From the NCBI GenBank assembly GCA_016200895.1, contig JACQDX010000072.1, positions 1 to 40,584 of the forward strand: a DNA stretch of 40,584 nucleotides, in the 5' to 3' direction. A program made the position numbers and the translations under genes. Shown here piece after piece: positions 19,910 through 29,267 of the stretch; within the stretch, counting starts at the first letter, position 1; each line of letters opens with the position of its first letter. Source of the stretch: Burkholderiales bacterium (GTDB lineage Bacteria > Pseudomonadota > Gammaproteobacteria > Burkholderiales > Burkholderiaceae_D). The notes under the pieces were generated by a model. The model was not told where the DNA came from. It ran no database searches and worked only from the letters and a program-made list of their open reading frames with translations.

Positions 19910-20109
19910 AAGCATCCTTTTAAATCGTGAACATAACCAAAACCTTCACCAAGTTGGCGAGTATCTTTAAGAACTCATAGTAAAGGATTTCAAGAAAATT
20001 GCATAAGACATGCATGCAGGTTATATTGCTGGCGGATGTAGGCATGCTCACCCTATGCGACTCACATCAGAATCTCCACCACCAACCGCTTTTCTCCGCA
20101 TGAAGTTCA

Positions 20110-21078
20110 ATGAACATTATCCTCAATTGCCTACCACAAAATCTCGACAATGCTGCCTGTAACGATTTCATAGCGCATGCTCCTTTAAAGGCCTGGATGC
20201 CTGCACTGGAACACCTGCAACAGGCATTTGAACTGCCGCCTGGCCCCTGGGAGAAAATCCCCCTGGGTGCCAATGCCTTGTTCGGACTGGGCAATAACGT
20301 GATAGTCAAACTGGTGCCACCCAATTGGCGGCGGCAGGGTGACAAAGAAATTCTGGTTGCTCCGCTACTGGAAGGCAAGCTGTCATTGCAGACACCCAGG
20401 CTCATCGCCAGCGGTGAAATCGACAACTGGGTATTCGTGATTTCCAGCCGCTTGCAAGGCACTTTGCTTGCAGATATCTGGCCGTCCCTGGATATTCAGC
20501 AGAAGCGTTCCATCATGATGCAGACTGGTGAGGTTTTGCGAGAAATTCGCAACGTCCGCTTTGATGCAGACATTGCCATCAAGGTGGATTGGCCAGTCTA
20601 TATACGCGATTTGATAGCCGGATGCATGGCCAGGCACCAGCGCAGGAAAATGCCGGAAGGTTTGCTGGCGCAAGTCATGCCCTATATCGAAGCCGCCGGG
20701 GATTTTGCCACGGCGGGCGACTTGCGCTTTATTCACATGGATATACATCCATGGAACCTGATGGCACAACAGGAGCAGGGCTTATGGAAACTGAGTGGTT
20801 TACTCGACTTTGGCGATGCCATTGTCGGCAATTGTGACAAACTTGAACTCCTGACACCCATGATCTTCATGGCGCAGGGTAACCCCTTGCTACTTCAATC
20901 TCTTCTGGAGGCCTATGGCGAAGTCGATGAAGTCGAAGCATCCACTCTGCAACAGCAACTGACCGCCTATATGCTGATCAGGCCTGACTCTGATGTGGCT
21001 TTTTGCATGCAACAAGTGCCAGGCAGCGGGCCTCGTGATACCTGGGAACAAGTTGCGGTGCAAATGTTTCCATTGTGA
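20110..21078 (+). CDS. Aminoglycoside phosphotransferase/choline kinase-fold protein
   Basis: 322 residues with the APH kinase fold: nucleotide-binding strand with N-N-V-I-V-K-L-V near 62, the catalytic loop F-I-H-M-D-I-H-P-W-N-L near 211 (H-x-D...N) and the metal-binding L-L-D-F-G-D near 235. Members phosphorylate small alcohols, amino sugars or antibiotics; the acceptor cannot be predicted. There is no reason to call it a resistance gene. It stands alone, with a REP-like repeat just after its stop. Confidence 0.75.
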   Translation: MNIILNCLPQNLDNAACNDFIAHAPLKAWMPALEHLQQAFELPPGPWEKIPLGANALFGLGNNVIVKLVPPNWRRQGDKEILVAPLLEGKLSLQTPRLIASGEIDNWVFVISSRLQGTLLADIWPSLDIQQKRSIMMQTGEVLREIRNVRFDADIAIKVDWPVYIRDLIAGCMARHQRRKMPEGLLAQVMPYIEAAGDFATAGDLRFIHMDIHPWNLMAQQEQGLWKLSGLLDFGDAIVGNCDKLELLTPMIFMAQGNPLLLQSLLEAYGEVDEVEASTLQQQLTAYMLIRPDSDVAFCMQQVPGSGPRDTWEQVAVQMFPL

Positions 21079-21104
21079 AGCCAGACAAACACTAACCCGA
21101 ACGT

Positions 21105-21134
21105 GTAGGTGCGACTAGCCCCGCGTAATCGCAC
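21105..21134 (+). repeat. REP-like palindromic repeat, copy 2
   Basis: A 30-base element beginning GTAGGTGCGA and ending GTAATCGCAC. The arms GTGCGA(T/C)TA and TAATCGCAC form a stem round a GC-rich centre. It starts 27 bases after the kinase stop and faces copy 3. Confidence 0.75.
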
Positions 21135-21287
21135 ATTCGTCAATCATTAATGACAGGCACAACACGGATTGTCGCCGCTTTATCGGACACAATTCACGAC
21201 AAGAATTCCACTCTTCCATCAGTAAATAAGCAAAAATTTTTCACCTTGTGTTTGGCAATCTGGTTCTTATCCTGAAGTACAGCATGC

Positions 21288-21317
21288 GTGCGAGTACGCG
21301 GCGCTAATCGCACCTAC
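21288..21317 (-). repeat. REP-like palindromic repeat, copy 3 (inverted)
   Basis: Reverse complement of the same element: on the minus strand it begins GTAGGTGCGATTAGC and differs from copy 2 at only a few positions. Copies 2 and 3 form an inverted pair bracketing 153 bases with no evident gene, like a BIME in other bacteria. Confidence 0.75.
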
Positions 21318-21336
21318 CCGCGAATATCTTATGCAT

Positions 21337-21843
21337 TTATCCGTCAATCGCTTTCTCTACCAAGCTTTGCGCATACCTAGCCAGAGAACGATTGTACCGC
21401 GGCAAATAGGCAGCCAATGCTGTCAGGCTGATAGCCAGGGCCTCGCGTTCGCGTCCCAGATCAGCCAGCGCCAAGGCAAGAAAACCGTGTACTGCACCAT
21501 CCAGTTCATCGCTACCAACTTGCATTTCAGCAGTCAGAATATCAACAGCCGTTTGCGGGTTGCCCAGGTAACGGATGGAACTGGCCATTTGTATATTGGC
21601 CCGCCTACGGCGCAAGCCCGTCAGGCCATTTTCCAGCGCGGCTTTATACAAGGGAATGGCAAGTTCAGTGAACCCGCAAGAATCCCGAGCGCCGCCACGC
21701 TCAAAGAGGCCGATTGCGGCATTAGATGGCAATTCAGCTGCCATCGCATCAATGCGGGCAATGAAAGTCTGGGCATCCAGCATATCCAACTCTGCCCATA
21801 AGGCAGCCAGTCTCTCTTCCCATTGTTCGTTAAGTGTAGTCAT
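21337..21843 (-). CDS. TPR repeat protein (TPR_5-like)
   Basis: 168 residues from the ATG at 21843; an in-frame TTG at 21873 is less likely. Helical repeats dominate: F-E-R-G-G-A-R-D-S-C-G-F-T-E-L-A-I-P-L-Y, then R-R-A-N-I-Q-M-A-S-S-I-R-Y-L-G-N-P, then H-G-F-L-A-L-A-L-A-D-L-G-R. This is the pattern of the short TPR_5 domain family. TPRs bind other proteins; the partner is unknown. No signal peptide. Its end is 20 bases from REP copy 3. Confidence 0.75.
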   Translation of the reverse strand: MTTLNEQWEERLAALWAELDMLDAQTFIARIDAMAAELPSNAAIGLFERGGARDSCGFTELAIPLYKAALENGLTGLRRRRANIQMASSIRYLGNPQTAVDILTAEMQVGSDELDGAVHGFLALALADLGREREALAISLTALAAYLPRYNRSLARYAQSLVEKAIDG

Positions 21844-22091
21844 GATTTTTGTCAATAAAGTAGGCTTGATCAATTATCCAGCATAAATCAAGCCCAGTGT
21901 TTGATCAAATGACTGGCACACCCGATGCAATAAAATCCTTAGCATGCATAAGCCATAGTTCATTTTTTTATTTTTCAAATCTCAAAACTATCAACTCAGG
22001 CTATACTCAGTTTGCGTTTCCTCGGTGGGAACAAAGTTGTCTGGCTGCAGAGGTTCTGACTCATGGGTTCAGACTGGCACAGCGCATTTTA

Positions 22092-22151
22092 TGCGTTTGT
22101 GTACCGCATCAGGCAACTGTTAATAGGTTCGATTCCTATACTACGCAACCA
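22092..22151 (+). other. tRNA-like 3' end, not a complete tRNA
   Basis: ATAGG-TTCGATT-CCTAT (22123-22139) is a perfect T-arm with canonical T-loop, followed by ACTACGCAACCA, ending in CCA. CTGTTAA just before it looks like the loop of a GUU (Asn) tRNA, but the anticodon stem and variable loop are absent; TGCGT at 22092 can pair with ACGCA only as a five-bp acceptor. There is no D-arm. Either a deleted tRNA remnant or chance. Confidence 0.25.
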
Positions 22152-22237
22152 AGCTCAAAATGAGCCTCAGACTCGTAATCTGATCGAAGTAAAAATGTGT
22201 AATACATCAGTAGTAATCCTCAAGGGAACTGCTTTCC

Positions 22238-22286
22238 TGTCCTTGAGCAGGCAGATTCAAGTATCAAATCTGTCTGCTCAAGGACA
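22238..22286 (+). ncRNA. Strong RNA hairpin upstream of slipin gene
   Basis: Arms at 22238-22257 and 22267-22286 pair over 20 bp with a single G-U wobble and a nine-base loop. A second copy of the motif CTCAAGG at 22219-22225 could pair instead with the 5' arm (CCTTGAG), so two mutually exclusive folds are possible. No T run follows, so it is not a simple terminator. It lies about 300 bases upstream of the slipin start. Confidence 0.4.
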
Positions 22287-22591
22287 ACGCAGCATCGCTT
22301 CGCATGATTGTTACCATGTATGTGTCCCGGCTCTTAATTCAAACTATTAAGACCAGGCAAACGGAAGCAGTGCCTTTGCTACCGTTTCTCTGGCTGGCGT
22401 ACGAGAAGCAAGTTTGCGGCACCTTACGTGTACAGTCGTCCGCCATGCTGCGGGGATAGTTCTCTTGAGGCTGTTTCTGCACGAAACTGATATGGGTTAG
22501 CGTGTTTTCGACTGACAAAGTTACACAATTTTTTCTTGCCCCGGCTCGTTGAGTTCATCTGACGAAATATTTATCTTATTTGAGAATGTCT

Positions 22592-24127
22592 ATGTTCCTC
22601 CGAAAAATAATTCAAGACCATCAGATTGGTCTGTTATATGGCCGTAGCGGTTTCGAAAAAATTCTTGCCAAGGGCAGTTATTTTTTACCCGGATCCAAGC
22701 GGGTAGAGCTTGCCAACCTGACCGATTTCCCGGCAAGTATTGCTGACCTTGAGTGGATCAGTTCGCACCATCAGACGGCGCTTGCAACAGATTTGGAAAT
22801 CGTGCGCACTGGGCATGATGAAGTGGCTCTGGTATGCAGTGGTCAGCAATTTCTGTGCGTGACACCAAATTCACTGCGCGCTTTCTGGAAGCAGGGTTTG
22901 GGTGTCAAAGTATTCAGGGCAAATATTGCACCTGACTTGAAGGTGCCTGCCGAATGGCTAAAGCAGATTCCCATCGGTGTGTCAGTTGGCTGCGTCAAGC
23001 AGGTCACTATACCAGCAGGGGCTTATGGCTTGTTGTTCGCTGAGGAAAGCTTCAGTGATTTTCTGCTACCAGGCAGACATGCTTATTTTGATATTTTGCC
23101 CAAGACCAAATTGACGATCTGCCGACAATCACAGGTGATAGATGCCAAAGATGTCGTGCATGCCATCGTTGCCAGTGAGCATCCGGTTTTGTCAGCGCAA
23201 CTGAAGAAAATCGAAACCAGTGACCAGCAACTCGCCGTCTGGTGGGACAAGAATGAATTGGTCCATATCACAGGCCAGGCCACACCAGCGCTAGCCAGCA
23301 GTGACCTGAAGCTGGAACTGATTTCATTGGCACAAGCGCCACGTGCAATTGAAGACCACATTGTTCTGGCTATGCGCAGCAATACCAACTGTGCGAAATT
23401 GCTGGCACCGCATGTGACAAATTATGAAGTACCTTCAGAGCATGTCGGTATGCTTTACATTGACGGCGTTTTTCATGCGAATTTGAAGCCTGGCTTTTAT
23501 GCCTACTGGCATGGCGGAAACCGTTTGAGCCTGACCGTCATCGATACACGACTGACAACGCTGGAAATTACCGGCCAGGAAATGCTCACGCAAGACAAGG
23601 TGCCTTTGCGCGTCAATGTGACTGCAGGATATAAAATCATAGACGCTCCGCTCATGCTGGCGAGCTTGAATGACTATAAGGACTTTATCTACAAGGAAAT
23701 CCAGTTCGCCCTGCGCGCCGCTGTCGGCGGTAAAACATTAGATGGTTTGCTGGAAAACAAAAATGAGACAGATGAACAGATACTGCATTACGTCGCTCAA
23801 AAAGCCCTGGCGCAGGGAATAGAGATCGTCAGTCTGGGTATCAAGGATTTGATCTTGCCGGGTGAAATAAAAACCATGCTGGGCAAAGTGGTGGAAGCAG
23901 AAAAAGCAGCACAAGCCAACGTTATCCGCCGCCGTGAAGAAACTGCCGCCACCAGGTCACTCATGAACACCTCAAGAGTGATGGAAGATAATCCGGTAGC
24001 TTTACGCCTCAAGGAATTGGAGACGCTGGAAAAAATGACTGAAAAAATCGACAAAATCAGTGTCTATGGCGGGCTGGAAAGTTTGCTCAAACAAGTCGCC
24101 GCTTTCAAGCCTGCAATCGAGAAATAG
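22592..24127 (+). CDS. Slipin family SPFH/band-7 protein
   Basis: About 511 residues; the ATG at 22592 is preferred because GAGA lies six bases upstream (ATG 22586 and TTG 22580 are also in frame). The C-terminal half is a canonical SPFH domain: T-G-Q-E-M-L-T-Q-D-K-V-P-L-R-V-N, L-D-G-L-L-E-N-K-N, and V-E-A-E-K-A-A-Q-A-N-V-I-R-R-R-E-E-T-A near the end, then a helix E-T-L-E-K-M-T-E-K-I-D-K-I. Upstream there are three copies of an I-G-L-L-Y-x(n)-L-x-P-G-x-Y type hairpin. SPFH proteins form membrane-associated oligomers that organise microdomains or proteases. No strong transmembrane anchor is seen. It stands alone, without an NfeD partner. Confidence 0.88.
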   Translation: MFLRKIIQDHQIGLLYGRSGFEKILAKGSYFLPGSKRVELANLTDFPASIADLEWISSHHQTALATDLEIVRTGHDEVALVCSGQQFLCVTPNSLRAFWKQGLGVKVFRANIAPDLKVPAEWLKQIPIGVSVGCVKQVTIPAGAYGLLFAEESFSDFLLPGRHAYFDILPKTKLTICRQSQVIDAKDVVHAIVASEHPVLSAQLKKIETSDQQLAVWWDKNELVHITGQATPALASSDLKLELISLAQAPRAIEDHIVLAMRSNTNCAKLLAPHVTNYEVPSEHVGMLYIDGVFHANLKPGFYAYWHGGNRLSLTVIDTRLTTLEITGQEMLTQDKVPLRVNVTAGYKIIDAPLMLASLNDYKDFIYKEIQFALRAAVGGKTLDGLLENKNETDEQILHYVAQKALAQGIEIVSLGIKDLILPGEIKTMLGKVVEAEKAAQANVIRRREETAATRSLMNTSRVMEDNPVALRLKELETLEKMTEKIDKISVYGGLESLLKQVAAFKPAIEK

Positions 24128-24193
24128 CAGCCTTGGACTGTTGCAGGATTCAAACTTGCGAACAAGCATTATCATCCACAACAGTGTGGTCCA

Positions 24194-24225
24194 TATCAGG
24201 CAGACAAACTTCTATCTGCCTGATA
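24194..24225. terminator. Inverted repeat between convergent genes
   Basis: TATCAGGCAGA / TCTGCCTGATA, a perfect 11-bp repeat with a 10-base loop, lies between the ends of the slipin and HAF genes. It has no T run on either side, so it may be a weak bidirectional terminator or RNA 3'-end stabiliser. Confidence 0.45.
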
Positions 24226-24230
24226 CAAAC

Positions 24231-25343
24231 TCAAGCCCCGAAAAACAATTTATTTTCAAAAAACAAACCCTTGAGGCGTTTGCGGAAGATGGCGATGGTC
24301 AGTGCCAGCAATACCATCACGACATTAAAGCCCAGTATTTTATTGCCGCCAAGATCAACAAAGGGAATGGCATTGGAAGGCATGGTGGCGGCATTCAGGC
24401 CGCGGTCGTAACTTGCACCTATGACTTGTCCGCCGTCGTTGATGGCATTGGTCAGGTACAGGCTTTTACCAGCTGGATGCAGCGTCATTTTATTGTCGCG
24501 CCAGACGAAGGACAAACGCATGTCTACCGTATCAACCACACCAACGACATGGCCTTCATTATTGATGCCGGTGGCAAAGCTGTCGCCGAAACCGATTTTT
24601 GCACCCAGATCTATCATCTGCTTGCCATCGTGCATAAAGGCATGCCAGCGGCGGTCTTTCATTTCTGATGCGCCAACCACGACACCCTGGTCATTGATGG
24701 CAGTTGCCGAACTGTAGCGACCACCCAGAGTACCTAGATCGGACATACCTGAGGCAGCGTCATAGATAAAAGCGTGGCGAGAACCATCGGCAATCATTGC
24801 AGAGCCCACTACTCGTCCAGGATTATTAATCGCACTGGCATAGCTGACTTTGCCGCCCAGGGTGCCCAGGTCTTTCAGTGCTTCGCCAGGTGTATAGAGG
24901 AAAGCATGCCAGTCGCGCTCAGGTGTGTCAGAGAACCCTACCGCCAGGCCAGCATTATTGAGTGCGGCCCCATAACTGCTGGGGCCGCCCAGCGTGCCAA
25001 GGTCTTGCGTACCATGATTGCGGGTGCGGATGAAGGCACTCCAGGATTCACCCTTTTTTGAAGAACCTACAACCTCACCCTTGTCATTGATGCGCTTGAC
25101 TTCGCTTTCAGTTTCGCCGGGCATTTCTAGTTTGATGAGTTTTCCCTTTTCAAGAAACACGGCATGGGTTGTGCCATCTTTTTCCTTGATGACCGCAGCA
25201 ACTTGCCCCGCCGCATTCATGTCATAAGCAATCGACTCGCCATATTGTTTGCGTTCTATACCCAGTGAATGACTCGTCGAGGCGGCAGCATGGCCACCGA
25301 TCAGGGCCAGCAGAAACAAAGAACTACGCAATGCATGGTGCAT
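24231..25343 (-). CDS. HAF-repeat exported protein
   Basis: 370 residues: signal peptide (L-F-L-L-A-L-I-G-G-H-A-A-A), then at least five repeats of the HAF type, each with H-A-F-(I/L/M)-Y, D-L-G-T-L-G-G and A-I-N-(N/D)-x-G-x-V-V-G; three repeats keep the full D-L-G-T-L-G-G. The repeats build a beta-propeller-like extracellular domain of unknown role. The end is a hydrophobic helix F-N-V-V-M-V-L-L-A-L-T-I-A-I-F followed by R-K-R-L-K-G, similar in layout to a PEP-CTERM sorting tail but without a Pro-Glu-Pro motif. AAAGGA lies nine bases before the ATG. Role unknown. Confidence 0.8.
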   Translation of the reverse strand: MHHALRSSLFLLALIGGHAAASTSHSLGIERKQYGESIAYDMNAAGQVAAVIKEKDGTTHAVFLEKGKLIKLEMPGETESEVKRINDKGEVVGSSKKGESWSAFIRTRNHGTQDLGTLGGPSSYGAALNNAGLAVGFSDTPERDWHAFLYTPGEALKDLGTLGGKVSYASAINNPGRVVGSAMIADGSRHAFIYDAASGMSDLGTLGGRYSSATAINDQGVVVGASEMKDRRWHAFMHDGKQMIDLGAKIGFGDSFATGINNEGHVVGVVDTVDMRLSFVWRDNKMTLHPAGKSLYLTNAINDGGQVIGASYDRGLNAATMPSNAIPFVDLGGNKILGFNVVMVLLALTIAIFRKRLKGLFFENKLFFGA

Positions 25344-25810
25344 ACAGGTATCCTTTCTGGAGGGAGGTCGTACGGGAAATTTGCTAACGAATATACAGGA
25401 TTATTATTTGGCAATAAAGATAAATGATTATTATTCGTCACCAATGATTGATGGCTGGGTAGGCCAGTTTAGAGATGTTCAAACTTAGACAATCTATGTC
25501 AAATGCCTTGATCTTAACGTGGCGACAAGCAACGCGCAATCATATGTAGATGAACCATCTCGTCATCCAGCTGAGATGACGACGATCATCGCAATACTGA
25601 TCGATGCTGAAATAAAGTTGTGCGTGAGTACAGCGTCAATTCAGACTAATGCCTTTAATTCCCCTCGATTTGCTGCGATTGCCCGATAACATAGGCTTAA
25701 GGCTTGATGAAATTGACAAGCCTTGCGCGTTTGCACATCCCTGCCCTCAAGATTGACTTCCATTTACTGCCTGCGTATATTGAAGACACAGATAATAAGA
25801 GGAGAAAATC
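25344..25810. other. Divergent promoter region
   Basis: About 470 bases between divergent genes with no gene seen. A small inverted repeat TCGTCATC / GATGACGA (about 25559-25583) could be a regulatory site or weak hairpin. The plus-strand gene has GAGGAG nine bases before its ATG. Confidence 0.4.
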
Positions 25811-26575
25811 ATGTCTTTTCTGCCAATTCGTGCTTTGGCCACGTTGCTGTTCTGCATACTGGCTGCGTCGGAAACGATGGCAGAAGAAACGCAGCTCAAG
25901 TTTTACACCGAGGAATATCCACCCATTAGCTTTTCACAAAAAGGAAAAGCTGCTGGGCTTGGTACGGAAGTGGTTGAAGAGATCATGAACCGTCTTGGTA
26001 TAAGTGCACCTATCGAAGTTGTGCCCTGGGCAAGAGCATATGCCTACGCTACGACCGGACCTAACGTAGGATTATTCGTCACCACGCGAACCCCGGAGCG
26101 CGAAAAACTATTCAAATGGGTAGGCCCGGTTTCGGCAACCACAGCACATTTCTACACCCGTCGCGGTGGTCAGCGTTTTGATAATCTGGAACAAGCCAAG
26201 CAAGCTGAGCGCATCCTGATTCCGCGAGAGTGGTATTTGCAGCAAATGCTGCGTGGCATGGGTTTTAACAATATCAATTCTGTGCCGACTCCAGCCGATG
26301 CCGTGCGCATGCTTGTAGCAGGACGGGCACCCTTGATGGCTCTTGACGACGTGACGCTCGCTGATACATTGTCGGCAGCCAGCATCAATGCCAATGACAT
26401 AGAGACAGGCTCCACCATTACTCAGGCGGTCCAATATATCGCCTTCTCGCGCGACACACCGGACAGCGTCGCCATCCGGTGGCAAAAAACACTCGATGAC
26501 ATGAAAGTCGACGGCAGCTTTGAACGTATTTACAAAAAATGGCTGCCGGGTGTAGCGCTGCCTGCTGCACGCTAA
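25811..26575 (+). CDS. Periplasmic solute-binding protein (SBP_bac_3 type)
   Basis: 254 residues: signal peptide (A-L-A-T-L-L-F-C-I-L-A-A-S-E-T-M-A) then the family 3 fold with L-K-F-Y-T-E-E-Y-P-P-I-S-F at the start, P-W-A-R-A-Y-A-Y-A near 75 and the C-terminal F-E-R-I-Y-K-K-W-L-P. Such proteins bind polar amino acids or related ligands. No permease or ATPase gene is adjacent, so it may serve a transporter or sensor encoded elsewhere. The GAGGAG start signal is strong. Confidence 0.85.
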   Translation: MSFLPIRALATLLFCILAASETMAEETQLKFYTEEYPPISFSQKGKAAGLGTEVVEEIMNRLGISAPIEVVPWARAYAYATTGPNVGLFVTTRTPEREKLFKWVGPVSATTAHFYTRRGGQRFDNLEQAKQAERILIPREWYLQQMLRGMGFNNINSVPTPADAVRMLVAGRAPLMALDDVTLADTLSAASINANDIETGSTITQAVQYIAFSRDTPDSVAIRWQKTLDDMKVDGSFERIYKKWLPGVALPAAR

Positions 26576-26605
26576 AGCTATACATAAGCAAGGGTCAAAA
26601 TATAG

Positions 26606-26689
26606 TTGCAAGCCCGGACAGCAAAATGTATTAATTCGCCGGTAACGCTTTTCTAAAGCATCGCTAAAGCATGCCCGGGCTGCTTGCAA
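26606..26689. repeat. Long imperfect inverted repeat
   Basis: TTGCAAGCCCGG at 26606-26617 faces CCGGGCTGCTTGCAA at 26675-26689, pairing with a three-base bulge across 84 bases. Inside are two near-tandem CTAAAGCAT units (26653 and 26664). No gene lies between. It could be a small mobile-element remnant or a structured 3' region of the binding-protein mRNA. Confidence 0.4.
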
Positions 26690-26935
26690 ATTCTAACAGT
26701 CAGCCAACTGCGCACGAAGCTGTTTTAACAAGCAAGGATATGAGTGATGTGGCTATGCCTGGGCTCAATATGCTAAAGCTGAAGCAGATTGGTGGCGGGT
26801 GCCAGCTTGCCGATAAAAATGGTGCGCACGGCGCGCCCTACTCACGGACGACTAAAATTTACGGAAAATGCGGCGTATTTGCCTGAGTTTATTTTCAAAC
26901 ATAACACGGTTACGCTAACTGTATCCAAAACAAAA

Positions 26936-26956
26936 ACGGGACCTTTAAGGTCCCGT
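26936..26956 (-). terminator. purM intrinsic terminator
   Basis: ACGGGACC / GGTCCCGT, a perfect 8-bp stem with a five-base loop, is followed on the minus strand by a T-rich tail (TTTTGTTTTGG). It lies 28 bases after the purM stop. Confidence 0.85.
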
Positions 26957-26983
26957 AATCATTACCAGCTAGCAATCAAGCCA

Positions 26984-28039
<1,056 letters not shown>

Positions 28040-28181
28040 TAGGGGCAGGAGGCGGTAAAATAGAGGAATTGCCAGAAAAAGTCCGGCAAAAGCGCTATTT
28101 TAACAAATTGACCGCGAAAACCCTGATTTTTTGGGACAGACGGTAATTCTGATAACAAATGACTACTAACCAAGCTTAAAA

Positions 28182-29267
28182 ATGCCATTTACTTTTACGT
28201 CGGAGCAAAAACAATCCACGCTGTGGCTGGCCGTGGCATTTGCCCTGTTGTTATTGCTGGGTTTATTGGGCCCGGTGCTGATGCCCTTTATCGTAGCCAG
28301 TATATTGTCTTATGTGCTGACTCCCTGGGTTGACAAGCTGTGCGCCCTGCGTGTGCGTAAATTTGGCTTGCCACGTTCGGTGGCTGCCACCCTGGTCATT
28401 GTTATCTTGATTGCCACAGTACTGGCGATGATACTGATCATGATACCTATTTTACAAAAAGAAGTGCCACAATTACAAGACCAGATTCCGCGCTTCTTTG
28501 ACAAGCTCGATGAAATGCTGGCCCCCATGCTCAACGAATTTGGCATCAAGGTGCGGCTCGACAGCACTGGCATCAAGACCTTGCTGACTGAGCAAATGGC
28601 CACCAGTGGTGAAGCCATCGGCAAGGCTGTATTGAATTCCATCCGCGTCGGCGGCACAGCAGTGCTGGGCATGGTCGCCAATTTATTGTTGATCCCAGTC
28701 GTGTTGTTTTATCTGTTAATGGATTGGCATTCGTTAATCAAGCGCCTGAGCAATTTCATTCCGCGCCGCTTTGTCAAAGTCATCGCCAATGCAGTAGAAG
28801 AAGTCGATGACATTCTGGCGCAATACCTGCGCGGGCAAATCCTGGTCATGATCGTGCTGGCTGTGTATTACTCAGTGGCACTCAGCATTGCCCGGTTTGA
28901 CCTGGCTTTGCCAGTGGGCATCATTACTGGCTTTTTGGTGTTCATCCCTTACCTGGGCTATGGCCTGGGGCTGGTGCTGGCGCTGATTGGTGCTATCCTG
29001 CAATTTGATGGCTTTAGTGGCTTGATGTCGGTCGCCATCATTTATGGCATAGGACAAATACTGGAATCGTTTTACCTGACACCACGCCTGGTAGGCGAGC
29101 GTATAGGCCTGCACCCATTGACGGTGATTTTTGCCTTGATGGCATTCGGGCAATTGTTTGGCTTTATCGGCATCCTGATTGCCCTGCCAGCCTCTGCTGT
29201 TATCTCGGTAGCCGTCAAGCATTTACGTGTGTCTTATCTGAAAAGTCCTTTTTATAGTCAGACATGA
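28182..29267 (+). CDS. AI-2E family transporter (PerM/YhhT type)
   Basis: 361 residues with about eight hydrophobic helices. The family pattern is clear: an N-terminal pair of helices with P-F-I-V-A-S-I-L-S-Y near 35, a long loop to about 150, F-L-V-F-I-P-Y-L-G-Y-G near 248, and L-V-G-E-R-I-G-L-H-P-L-T-V-I-F-A-L near 306. Members are multi-pass inner-membrane proteins; some export signalling molecules or act in sodium/proton exchange, so substrate is not assigned. Its stop overlaps the hda start (ATGA), giving a coupled operon. Confidence 0.92.
   Translation: MPFTFTSEQKQSTLWLAVAFALLLLLGLLGPVLMPFIVASILSYVLTPWVDKLCALRVRKFGLPRSVAATLVIVILIATVLAMILIMIPILQKEVPQLQDQIPRFFDKLDEMLAPMLNEFGIKVRLDSTGIKTLLTEQMATSGEAIGKAVLNSIRVGGTAVLGMVANLLLIPVVLFYLLMDWHSLIKRLSNFIPRRFVKVIANAVEEVDDILAQYLRGQILVMIVLAVYYSVALSIARFDLALPVGIITGFLVFIPYLGYGLGLVLALIGAILQFDGFSGLMSVAIIYGIGQILESFYLTPRLVGERIGLHPLTVIFALMAFGQLFGFIGILIALPASAVISVAVKHLRVSYLKSPFYSQT

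Larger units (their letters stand above)
21874..22585. other. About 700 bases without a convincing gene
   Basis: Six frames show only short frames without protein-like composition. The stretch contains a tRNA-like 3' end at 22123-22151 and a very strong hairpin at 22238-22286, followed by further short GC-rich segments up to the slipin gene. It may encode a structured RNA or a long leader of the slipin mRNA. Confidence 0.45.

Noticed and set aside
20110..21078. Aminoglycoside resistance gene
   Set aside because: Only the general kinase fold is visible; nothing points to an antibiotic substrate.
22092..22151. A complete tRNA-Asn gene
   Set aside because: The D-arm, anticodon stem and variable loop cannot be built, so only a tRNA-like end is reported.
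21897..22163. 88-codon plus-strand frame
   Set aside because: Composition is not protein-like and it runs across the tRNA-like sequence.
26671..26886. 71-codon plus-strand frame between the binding protein and purM
   Set aside because: No Shine-Dalgarno, poor composition, and overlaps the inverted-repeat stretch.
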